IMG/VR virus record: IMGVR_UViG_3300017767_000100
Span: 1 to 26,580 of that record
DNA length: 26,580 nucleotides
Strand: one strand, 5' to 3'
From: a virus
Shown: positions 1 through 6,298 of the stretch, piece by piece
How the letters are laid out: each line of letters begins with the position of its first letter
How positions within the stretch are numbered: position 1 is the first letter of the stretch
Position numbers and translations under genes: made by a program
Notes under the pieces: generated by a model
What the model was told of the DNA's origin: nothing
Database searches by the model: none
What the model saw: only the letters and a program-made list of their open reading frames with translations

Positions 1-71
1 AAGAAAAGGAGTTGTTGGTCAGCACCAAGACGATTCGTTATGTTTGAATCTATGCCACTTCTTGAAGCCAT
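1..71 (-). CDS. Tail gene downstream of the distal-tail candidate, 5' end only (partial)
   Basis: An ATG at 71-69 overlaps the stop of the preceding gene in a TAATG junction, the same coupling seen at several other junctions in this operon. The frame stays open to the window edge and gives 23 residues starting MASRSGIDSNITNRLGADQQ. In the RcGTA order the gene after the distal tail protein is a hub or minor tail protein, so a tail-tip role is likely by position. Too little is visible to assign a family. Confidence 0.6.
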   Translation of the reverse strand, partial: MASRSGIDSNITNRLGADQQLLF

Positions 72-952
72 TATGTATTACTCGCTGCAATATCCTCAAC
101 AACACTGAAACTTATGCCATAGGTACTTGCTCTGTTTGCACTCCAGTTTACTTCTTTATCTATAAGCCTGAATAAACCTTGTGGTTGGTTAAATACAACA
201 AAATATCCATCTGTTAAATCTTTTCTCAATCTTGGCTCAGTATGTACAGCGACACTTGTACCAGATTGGACTGCATCTTCAGTGACCATGACTAATTGAA
301 AGGGCATGTGTGAATTACTGTTGCCACTCAGCAATCCTAAATAATCACCTGCTTTTATAGTGCCTGTGCCTGAATTTATGCTTGTTAAAGCTAATCCTGT
401 AGCTCCTGAGACATTTTGCCTTACAGAACAACTTGCGGTGCTACTTTCACTTGTAAGCGTACTGGTGGTAATTATAGTGGTTGCATTTGTTATTGAACTT
501 ATCTTATGTGTGCCATTGTTTTCTTCATTGATAGCTCCAGTCACATGCACGAAGTCTCCTGCTATCAAACCTCCAAAGATGGATGTTCCTGCGGTTATTG
601 TGCTGCCACTAAAAGATAGTGTCTCACTTGTGTCGTTTACTCGTCTTGAAGCAGTGTAGTGTGTTTGATTATATGTTCCTTGATTTGTTTTAGCATCAGG
701 GTCGCCTAGCTTAAAAGAGTTTGTTGGTCCTTTGCAGTTGACCAAAAATGATTGCCATAAAGCAGCTTGTGATCTTTTCATAGGAGGTAACGTGAGTTGT
801 GCAGTGAAATAGGTGTTAGCAAACTCTTGGGTTTTTTGTTGTCCTGTGAATGGACTGATAGTTGTACCTATAGTTCTTACCAATGACCAATCACTATCTG
901 TAAAATTTGGAGTAGTTGGCATAGTCACTATGTTATTTGTATTGGTTGTCAT
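71..952 (-). CDS. Minor tail protein, distal tail candidate
   Basis: A 293-residue protein encoded directly after the tape measure, the position of the distal tail protein (g12) in RcGTA-like tails. The N-terminal 90 residues (SPFTGQQKTQ, then PPMKRSQAALWQSFL and FKLGDPDA) match a pattern I know from uncharacterised minor tail proteins of marine siphophages. The middle is Ser/Thr/Gly-rich and probably beta-structured, and the C-terminus (GISFSVVEDIA) resembles the last strand of a tail-tip beta domain. The start ATG at 952 overlaps the tape-measure stop as ATGA, with GGAG just upstream. Virion role is well supported by context; the exact ring it forms (Dit or another tip protein) is inference. 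Confidence 0.65.
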   Translation of the reverse strand: MTTNTNNIVTMPTTPNFTDSDWSLVRTIGTTISPFTGQQKTQEFANTYFTAQLTLPPMKRSQAALWQSFLVNCKGPTNSFKLGDPDAKTNQGTYNQTHYTASRRVNDTSETLSFSGSTITAGTSIFGGLIAGDFVHVTGAINEENNGTHKISSITNATTIITTSTLTSESSTASCSVRQNVSGATGLALTSINSGTGTIKAGDYLGLLSGNSNSHMPFQLVMVTEDAVQSGTSVAVHTEPRLRKDLTDGYFVVFNQPQGLFRLIDKEVNWSANRASTYGISFSVVEDIAASNT

Positions 953-2718
953 GCTCCACCTAGTAATCCTTTTCTGAATGCACCACCTCTTGCTGAGGCT
1001 TCAAAAACTGCCATTTTAGAAGTTTCTGCTATCTGAGGTAACATCTTTTGTACTTCTGCCCTAGTTGTTGCTTCTACTCCTAAGGCAAAGTTATTATTCT
1101 GTACCACAGTCACTCCTCCGCCTCCACCCATTGCGTTTCTTGAGTTCATGTTATTCATAAGAGTACCGCCTGTGTTCGGCATAAATAACTCAGGTCCTCT
1201 TTCTCCAACTAAAATAGGTCTGTTTGCTTGTAATGTACCTCCACCTGCTGAACCACCTATAGTCGGCAAAGCGTTTGGTGTACCACTCAAACTAAATACA
1301 GCATTTAATATTTGATTAACTACTGCCATTTGTAAAAAAGTGGCTATGATTTGCTGTACTATATTTTTTGCAAAGTTTTTAAATGATTCTAAAGCCGATT
1401 CACCTTCCATCAATGCACCGACAAAATCATTAGTGAAAGCATGACTGGTGCTTGTTATAGACTGTTTTAATTCGCTGCCCAAAGTCACTTTAGCTTTATC
1501 GGCTTTTTCACCTAGATCATCAAGACCATCACCTACGTCATTTAATTCGCTTTCCAATTCTGATGTGTCTATAGTCAACTCTTTTACTATCTCACTTAAA
1601 CTAGAAGTCACTCCTAGTTGTTCATCAAACTTACCAATAATATCTTGTACTTTTTTTCCTAGATCATCTAGCAAACCTGTGAAATATAGTATTGAAGCCG
1701 ATATTAAAAGAATAGGGTTTGCCTTCATTATTAAATTGAATAATTTCATAGCAGCAGTAGCAATCGTCAAACTTTTGACTAATTTGAGCAGTGCTAAACC
1801 CATACTGGCTAATTTCAAGGCAATGCCCACTGCCATAAAAGCTACTATTTCGTCTTTAAATTTTTTAACAAAGTCAAATGCTGTGCTTATTGCCTGACCG
1901 CTTTTTTCAAATGCAAGTCTTACTACTCCACCTATGACTTTAGCTGTCTCTAACGAGTTGACCAATAGCACACTTAAATCTCTAGCAACATCTATAAGTA
2001 CATCTTTCAATCCACCTTGACCTATTTCATCCATAAACAAAGAAGTAGCATCGCCTAAGTTTGAAAAAGCACCTGTCAAAGTATTAGCTCTTTGCGTTAT
2101 TGCTTCTGGAAACTTAATTTCTCCTACAGCTCTCACAAAACCCATTACCCCTTCGGCAGATTTATCAACTGTTTCAGTGATATCCCCAAAACTTAAGGTG
2201 ATCTTGTCTCCTTCAGTCTTTCCTTCAAAACCTAAGGCTTGTAGTGATTCAATAGAAGTAGTACCTGCTTTAAAGATAGCCTGAGCTATTTGGTCTATGC
2301 CTACTCCTTGAGCTGCAGCTACATTACCGATACCTCTCAAATCTTCTTCGGTTGGCTTGAGTCCTATTCTTCTAAACTCAAGAAAAGCTCTGGTCACTTC
2401 ATCAATTTGGAAAGTGGTTTGTGCGGTGAACACCTTAATCATATCTAAGGCTTGTGCTGTTTCTGCAGCACTGCCTGTGTTAGCTTGTAAGGTTGCTTCT
2501 AAATCCTCAAACATTTGTGTCGTTTGCACAACACTAGAAGCCAATCTAGCAAAACCAATGACACCAAAAACCTTAGCTAAGTTTCTAAAAGTTAAAACAG
2601 ATGATTTTGCTTTCTTATTGGATATATCTAATTGTTTATTTACTTGATCAAGACCTTTACGCAGATTTGCTGTTTCTGCCCTAATCTCTACAATTAAACT
2701 GTCTACTGTAGTTGCCAT
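949..2718 (-). CDS. Tail tape measure protein
   Basis: A 589-residue protein that sets tail length and is threaded through the tail tube. Residues 1-70 are rich in heptad-like Leu/Ile/Val positions (MATTVDSLIVEIRAETANL), typical of tape-measure N-termini. Residues about 290-345 form a long hydrophobic, helix-rich stretch (FMAVGIALKLASMGLALL, then LILLISASILYF-like). Near the C-terminus a Gly-rich linker precedes LVGERGPELF (503-512), a motif repeatedly found in phage tape measures. The start overlaps the upstream stop as TGATG. By the usual rule of about 0.15 nm per residue, the tail would be about 85-90 nm. The gene lies directly after the chaperone frames, as expected. Confidence 0.93.
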   Translation of the reverse strand: MATTVDSLIVEIRAETANLRKGLDQVNKQLDISNKKAKSSVLTFRNLAKVFGVIGFARLASSVVQTTQMFEDLEATLQANTGSAAETAQALDMIKVFTAQTTFQIDEVTRAFLEFRRIGLKPTEEDLRGIGNVAAAQGVGIDQIAQAIFKAGTTSIESLQALGFEGKTEGDKITLSFGDITETVDKSAEGVMGFVRAVGEIKFPEAITQRANTLTGAFSNLGDATSLFMDEIGQGGLKDVLIDVARDLSVLLVNSLETAKVIGGVVRLAFEKSGQAISTAFDFVKKFKDEIVAFMAVGIALKLASMGLALLKLVKSLTIATAAMKLFNLIMKANPILLISASILYFTGLLDDLGKKVQDIIGKFDEQLGVTSSLSEIVKELTIDTSELESELNDVGDGLDDLGEKADKAKVTLGSELKQSITSTSHAFTNDFVGALMEGESALESFKNFAKNIVQQIIATFLQMAVVNQILNAVFSLSGTPNALPTIGGSAGGGTLQANRPILVGERGPELFMPNTGGTLMNNMNSRNAMGGGGGVTVVQNNNFALGVEATTRAEVQKMLPQIAETSKMAVFEASARGGAFRKGLLGGA

Positions 2719-2906
2719 CAGTCAGGATACCTCTCCATAAGATCATTTAATTCGTCTTTGGACATAGGGGTTGGTTGATTGCCACTATGAAATTCAGTGA
2801 ACCCATCTATGGCACAGTGTATTTCTATCACTGTAGCGTTCCAAAATTCAGAAGGTTGCATTCCAATCATACCCATACATATCTCCATATATCTTTTGAT
2901 GGGCAA
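2718..2906 (-). CDS. Second tail assembly chaperone frame (GTA gp10.1 / TAC_6-like), probably made by -1 frameshift
   Basis: This 62-codon frame would have to start at a TTG with no Shine-Dalgarno sequence at a normal distance. The motif GMIGMQPSEFWNATVIEIHCA matches the Phage_TAC_6 (RcGTA gp10.1) type. The frame is open upstream without a stop all the way to the A-run at 2928-2936 in the preceding gene and lies exactly in its -1 frame. The likely product is therefore a 183-residue fusion: 114 residues of the upstream protein followed by 69 residues from the codon at 2927 onward. The fusion would act like lambda gpGT, binding tail tube and tape measure during assembly. Independent initiation at TTG is the alternative. 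Confidence 0.8.
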   Translation of the reverse strand: MPIKRYMEICMGMIGMQPSEFWNATVIEIHCAIDGFTEFHSGNQPTPMSKDELNDLMERYPD

Positions 2907-2933
2907 TTTGTCATCAACTCTTACTCCTTTTTT
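2896..2933 (-). promoter_or_regulatory. Programmed -1 ribosomal frameshift site (A_AAA_AAG) with downstream hairpin
   Basis: On the minus strand the codons before the stop of the chaperone gene read GGA AAA AAA AAG GAG TAA. The heptamer A(2933) AAA(2932-2930) AAG(2929-2927) is the canonical bacterial -1 slippery sequence used in dnaX. Nine bases downstream TTGATG (2917-2912) can pair with CATCAA (2901-2896) around a 10-base loop. A GGAG lies about a dozen bases upstream and could act as a Shine-Dalgarno-like stimulator. The hairpin is short and AT-rich, so its role is less certain than the slippery site. Confidence 0.75.
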
Positions 2934-3268
2934 TTTCCTTCTGCTTCTCCTTCTTCTACTGAATCAGTCGTAAGTGATTGTGTTAATAACTCAGCTACTG
3001 CTTTAGTTGCATTGACCAAACCTATGTCAGCAACTATTTTTTTTATGTCGTTTTCTTGAATATCTTTACCACCGCCTCTTAAGGCAGGGGTTAGCACATA
3101 GATGATATCTGCCATTCGGATATCTCCTTCTGCCATTTTATTAGCTAATTTGATGACTCCACATCCACAAGCTGCTTCTATTTGCATAATAGAATCAACA
3201 GTTAATCTGGCTTTGTAAGTATCTTTTCCTAAAGTAAGATCAATCTGACCCTTCATTGGATTTGCCAT
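2921..3268 (-). CDS. Tail assembly chaperone (GTA gp10 / TAC_11-like)
   Basis: A 115-residue protein corresponding by position and pattern to RcGTA gp10 (Phage_TAC_11): MANPMKGQIDLTLGKDTYKA, a central VDSIMQIEAACGCGVIKLAN and ALRGGGKD at about residues 62-69. Such proteins coat the tape measure before the tail tube polymerises. The C-terminus is acidic, then ends in Lys-Lys-Lys-Glu encoded by a run of nine A. That run is a slippery site linking this gene to the next frame. The start at 3268 lies inside the 3' end of the preceding gene, whose stop is at 3240. Confidence 0.8.
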   Translation of the reverse strand: MANPMKGQIDLTLGKDTYKARLTVDSIMQIEAACGCGVIKLANKMAEGDIRMADIIYVLTPALRGGGKDIQENDIKKIVADIGLVNATKAVAELLTQSLTTDSVEEGEAEGKKKE

Positions 3269-3509
3269 TTGACTCTCCTTGAGCTTTGCTCGTTGGACTT
3301 CCCATTGGAAGTTCTAATTTAAGTTTTAAAATATCGTCTCTAGTATCAAGTGATACCGAAACAACCTTATAAGACTTGCCATCTACAACAATGGTAGTTG
3401 GCTCATCTTTTTCTTTGCCTAGAAAGTTCGGCAACTCAAGAACGTCATCCTGCATAACTGCAGGCATCTCTTTGCCACCTTCTTTAACAAGAACATTCTT
3501 CCAAGCCAT
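3240..3509 (-). CDS. Small unknown protein between tail tube and tail chaperone genes
   Basis: An 89-residue protein starting MAWKNVLVKEGGKEMPAVMQ. I do not recognise a family. The middle (TTIVVDGKSYKVVSVSLDTRDDILKLKLEL) suggests a small beta-strand domain, and the last 20 residues are hydrophilic (Gly/Ser/Asn/Lys). AGG upstream of the ATG at 3509 gives a weak ribosome binding site. It overlaps the next gene by 29 bases and sits in the tail operon, so a tail-assembly or minor structural role is likely by context only. Confidence 0.65.
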   Translation of the reverse strand: MAWKNVLVKEGGKEMPAVMQDDVLELPNFLGKEKDEPTTIVVDGKSYKVVSVSLDTRDDILKLKLELPMGSPTSKAQGESNGKSNEGSD

Positions 3510-3517
3510 AAGTTACC

Positions 3518-3925
3518 TTATACTGTTGCGAATGTTATTGCACCAGAGCTTTCTAAAGTTACTGAATAAGTAACTTCTCCATTAAACTCTCCTGCGTACT
3601 CTAAAGAAGCAACCATAAACGCACCTGTGTAAGTTCCAAAATCTGGAACAATCACTTGGAAGTTTTTGAATGCTGCTGCATTCATTGCATCTTTCAGGGT
3701 AGTTTCAGTAGAGGAATCAGTAAAGACTCCTGAGCCTGAAACAGACATAGAATGAATACCACCATCAGCCAACAAAGTTCTATTCCCTGAGGAATCTTTA
3801 TTTGTGACATCAACAGCTTCATCATTGAGAGTTATGGAAGTAGAACGCAATCCACCAACTGTTACATAGGTAGAACCTGTGGTGTTGATTTTGAGCAGTA
3901 GTGCTGCTCCTTTTTGTGCTGCCAT
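3518..3925 (-). CDS. Major tail tube protein (TP901-1 / GTA gp9 type)
   Basis: A 135-residue protein whose pattern fits the Phage_tail_2 family: an N-terminal GAALLLKI, then a STSITLNDEAVDVTNKDSSG segment, and a C-terminal YAGEFNGEVTYSVTLESSGAI. The EAVDVTNKDS-type segment is a hallmark of TP901-1-like tube proteins. It polymerises as rings around the tape measure. The start has a good Shine-Dalgarno sequence (TAGGAGTAAAATTATG), which fits a highly expressed structural gene. The position before the chaperone pair and after DUF3168 matches the RcGTA order. Confidence 0.88.
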   Translation of the reverse strand: MAAQKGAALLLKINTTGSTYVTVGGLRSTSITLNDEAVDVTNKDSSGNRTLLADGGIHSMSVSGSGVFTDSSTETTLKDAMNAAAFKNFQVIVPDFGTYTGAFMVASLEYAGEFNGEVTYSVTLESSGAITFATV

Positions 3926-3943
3926 AATTTTACTCCTATTATA

Positions 3944-4345
3944 TTAACCTAATAATACTGCACGAAATCTCATGACACCATGTCTTGTTATCCCATCTGG
4001 GTCTCTCATTATATCACTAAATTCATATCTTAAATTAATCAGATTAAATCCACTGACACTCAAATTACTATCATGCAATAAATCATGCACTCTGTCCATA
4101 ATTTGTTTAGTTTCCTTACTACCTTTATATTCCGACCAGATGTGTATTGTCAAGGTAGAACTTGTACCATTTACGTCTTTTGTGCCGCTCTCGTTTGCAG
4201 AATCCTCTCCTAAGACCACATAAGGGAAATTACTACCCTGTGGCACATCATCATAAATAGATGCTCCTAACGTGCTTGTAAGGTTGTTATCATTGCTTAA
4301 AGTACTGTAAATACTGGTTTGTAATGCAAATTGCCCTAGACTCAT
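3944..4345 (-). CDS. DUF3168 family protein, tail terminator/completion candidate (GTA gp8 position)
   Basis: A 133-residue protein with the DUF3168 layout: an N-terminal ALQTSIYSTLSND helix, IYDDVPQGSNFPYVVLGED at about residues 29-47, a strand with SSTLTIHIWSEYKGS, then a MDRVHDLLHD helix and a C-terminal GVMRFRAVLLG strand. Members occupy the tail-terminator or completion position of siphophages. The start overlaps the preceding stop as ATGA (4342-4345). Family assignment is good; the precise role is taken from GTA and phage synteny. Confidence 0.85.
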   Translation of the reverse strand: MSLGQFALQTSIYSTLSNDNNLTSTLGASIYDDVPQGSNFPYVVLGEDSANESGTKDVNGTSSTLTIHIWSEYKGSKETKQIMDRVHDLLHDSNLSVSGFNLINLRYEFSDIMRDPDGITRHGVMRFRAVLLG

Positions 4346-4788
4346 TTAATTAACCCTTTACGCTTCATTATTTGGAAAACTCTAGGTGCAGACTTATTTA
4401 ATGCAGGTTGCATAAAAGGTCTTGCTGCCATACTGCTAGTACCAAACTCTAAGTGTTTTGCATAATTATCCCCACCACCATCAGAAGCATGAGCAATAAC
4501 TTGACCCACTACTCTATTATATTGAACATCTACATCCATAGTTATGCCACTTACTAAAACACCAGTATCAGATGCAGGTGCTTGACCTGCCGCTGATGCA
4601 GTATGCACTACAGTACCACGTCTATAAGTTCTCCCTGATTTATTGCCTGAAACAATACTAGTAACTGCGTTTCCTCTTACAACCATAGTAGCTTCTGCGA
4701 GTGCTGCAATAAGATTTTTATCAGTATTTTTACTTAGTCTTTTTTCCATTTTTCTTTTAAACGCACCTAAGTTTTTATATCCTGCCAT
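4342..4788 (-). CDS. HK97 gp10-like head-tail protein
   Basis: A protein of about 148 residues starting MAGYKNLGAFKRKM. The C-terminal motif AKHLEFGTSSMAARPFMQPA is the signature of the HK97 gp10 family, involved in head-tail joining or tail completion. A longer reading from a TTG at 4812 is possible. The ATG at 4788 is preferred because AGGAG lies upstream at normal spacing and because it overlaps the preceding stop as TAATG. The N-terminal half is basic (KRKMEKRLSKN). Confidence 0.87.
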   Translation of the reverse strand: MAGYKNLGAFKRKMEKRLSKNTDKNLIAALAEATMVVRGNAVTSIVSGNKSGRTYRRGTVVHTASAAGQAPASDTGVLVSGITMDVDVQYNRVVGQVIAHASDGGGDNYAKHLEFGTSSMAARPFMQPALNKSAPRVFQIMKRKGLIK

Positions 4789-5111
4789 TATGTTGCTACT
4801 CCTTCTGTGCAAGATAACTGCAAAAATCTATCACGTTCATGTATGTTTAATATAGATTTGATATTAAAAGTTCTATTCTCGTAAACGAATCGGTATCTAG
4901 TGTTTATATCGCTTCTATACCTAATAAAAAAATCGTGTGTAGTTTCGTCTTGTACTTGACCTTGTCTGTAAGATTCTTTGCCACTTTTAGGCACTATGTT
5001 TGCATATATAATTACTAAGTCTGACCAAGCCTGTGCACGACCACCGCCTGCATCAGTAGTGTCGGTTGGGGATTGTAACTGAACCCTGTATCGCATCTTA
5101 CCTATAGACAC
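4788..5111 (-). CDS. Head-tail joining/adaptor protein (SPP1 gp16, Phage_H_T_join type)
   Basis: A 107-residue protein with the family pattern: IGKMRYRVQLQSPTDTTDAG at the N-terminus, a WSDLVIIYANIVPKSGKESY strand pair, THDFFIRYRSDINTRYRFVY in the middle and an IHERDRFLQLSC C-terminus. It forms the stopper below the connector. The start at 5111 is GTG. I keep it because the conserved IGK-x-RYRV motif begins right after it. An ATG six codons in (5096) would cut that motif. It corresponds to RcGTA g7. Confidence 0.85.
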   Translation of the reverse strand: MSIGKMRYRVQLQSPTDTTDAGGGRAQAWSDLVIIYANIVPKSGKESYRQGQVQDETTHDFFIRYRSDINTRYRFVYENRTFNIKSILNIHERDRFLQLSCTEGVAT

Positions 5112-5114
5112 GAT

Positions 5115-5771
5115 TTAACCTACTGCTAATAAAGTTGAAGTGCCTAATCCTTTCATAACAACATAAGGTGCATACATTGTTTTTACTATAGGCGGCATTG
5201 GTGCAGCAGCTTCGTACATATCTCCTCTATGCTCGTACAAATAGGCAATATGTTGCATCATTCCCATTCTAATTGGCTCTGGTACTGTGTATGCTGATGT
5301 ATAACCAGTAACATAAACAACCTTAATCGCATTAGCTACTCTTAGTGCTGTGGGAAATGTTTCACCTTGTCTTAGAACTATTCTTGCAGGTTCTCTAACA
5401 TTATCTACATAATATTTAGAAGCTGCCATAGTTGTTTCATTGTCTGAGTCATCAAACGTACTGACCGCAGTAACGCTTTGTACTGGACTTCTAGGTAAGT
5501 TTATATAGTTTTTATAATAATTGAGATATGGTCCAGTCCTTGTGCCTTCCCATAAAGGGTCTGCTAACTCATCATAAGCATCAACGAACATTGACAGTGT
5601 TTGTGTCATCAAAGACCTTCCTAGATGCTCCTCTGCAATTCTCCTAGCGGTTTCTATAAATGGTCTAAGAAGTCTTTCATCAGTAGAATCTTCAACACGC
5701 AAATACTCTTTTACTTCTTGTAAAGAAAGCGGCTCTTGTGTTGGGGGTGTAGTTATCTGTATTCCTGCCAT
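5115..5771 (-). CDS. Head-tail connector/adaptor (phiE125 gp8 / HK97 gp6-like)
   Basis: A 218-residue protein starting with the typical PLSLQEVKEYLRVEDSTDERLLRPFIETARRIAEEHLGR helical region (residues about 15-55), followed by a middle beta region (INLPRSPVQSVTAVSTFDD) and a C-terminal VPEPIRMGMMQHIAYLYEHRGD helix. This is the pattern of the phiE125 gp8 and gp6-like adaptors that bind below the portal. The start overlaps the preceding stop as TAATG. In RcGTA this gene (g6) directly follows the capsid gene; here more than 12 kb separates them. Confidence 0.85.
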   Translation of the reverse strand: MAGIQITTPPTQEPLSLQEVKEYLRVEDSTDERLLRPFIETARRIAEEHLGRSLMTQTLSMFVDAYDELADPLWEGTRTGPYLNYYKNYINLPRSPVQSVTAVSTFDDSDNETTMAASKYYVDNVREPARIVLRQGETFPTALRVANAIKVVYVTGYTSAYTVPEPIRMGMMQHIAYLYEHRGDMYEAAAPMPPIVKTMYAPYVVMKGLGTSTLLAVG

Positions 5772-5971
5772 TACAATACCTGTGCAATTACTTGTGTGCC
5801 TATGATTAACACATAGACTCCAATTATCATGGCTTCTACTCTAGCAAATCTTTTACTGCCAGACTCTAGCCTTTTCTCAATGTTCTCATAGCGTATCGCA
5901 CAAATCTTCTCATGCGAGTCCAACGCTATTGCGACATCACTCTTCGTCTGATTCTTCGCTTGTCTCGGCAT
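5771..5971 (-). CDS. Small membrane protein, XhlA/holin-like candidate
   Basis: A 66-residue protein. Residues 1-45 are hydrophilic with a predicted amphipathic helix (HEKICAIRYENIEKRLESGS), and residues about 47-65 (AMIIGVYVLIIGTQVIAQVL) form one transmembrane segment near the C-terminus. This arrangement resembles small XhlA-like phage membrane proteins linked to host lysis. It is also common in unassigned small phage genes. No endolysin lies beside it, so a lysis role is only a candidate. It begins inside the 3' end of the preceding gene (35-base overlap), and its stop overlaps the next start. Confidence 0.65.
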   Translation of the reverse strand: MPRQAKNQTKSDVAIALDSHEKICAIRYENIEKRLESGSKRFARVEAMIIGVYVLIIGTQVIAQVL

Positions 5972-6230
5972 CCTCTACTTCCTCAGTTTCCGACTCATCT
6001 GAATCAAGTAAAGGCTTTAGTGCCTCTAAGTAATGCTTCTGCAATATATCGTTTTTCTCTAAGCCAAACTCGGCATTAGTTTTGATAGTTTGTGACTCTT
6101 TGCTAAGTATCTCAATCTTGGTGTAAAGCATCTTGGCTTCATCATTCATGTCTGCCACCTGATAGGTAACATCTTCGCCTGACTCTTCTTTCATAATTAG
6201 CGTTCTTTCGTCTTTATTAGCTTCTGCCAT
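5937..6230 (-). CDS. Acidic small protein, DUF6447-like
   Basis: A 97-residue protein. Residues 20-40 (DVTYQVADMNDEAKMLYTKI) and the following helical segment resemble small proteins found after tail fibre genes in marine phages (DUF6447-type). The last 25 residues are almost entirely Asp, Glu and Ser. A strong ribosome binding site (AAAAGGAGATAAAAATG) supports the start. Function is unknown; the acidic tail could be a DNA-mimic or a solubility tail, which is speculation. Confidence 0.7.
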   Translation of the reverse strand: MAEANKDERTLIMKEESGEDVTYQVADMNDEAKMLYTKIEILSKESQTIKTNAEFGLEKNDILQKHYLEALKPLLDSDESETEEVEDAETSEESDEE

Positions 6231-6297
6231 TTTTATCTCCTTTTAAAGTTAAAGTTCTATATATCATATCAGTTGTTCGTTTATGTTCAATACCCAT
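6217..6297 (-). CDS. Possible 26-codon mini-gene in the gap after the third fibre
   Basis: Immediately after the stop of the third fibre, the sequence GAAGGATAACATG recurs exactly as at the junction between the giant fibre and the second fibre. The ATG here opens a frame of 26 codons (MGIEHKRTTDMIYRTLTLKG...) that ends just inside the start of the next gene. It would couple translation from the fibre to the acidic protein. It may be only a relic of the junction sequence left after a fibre gene was lost. No homology is recognised. Confidence 0.3.
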   Translation of the reverse strand: MGIEHKRTTDMIYRTLTLKGDKNGRS

Positions 6298-6298
6298 G

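Noticed and set aside
4788-4812. Extended TTG start for the HK97 gp10-like gene
   Set aside because: The extra eight codons include the AGGAG that serves as ribosome binding site for the ATG at 4788.
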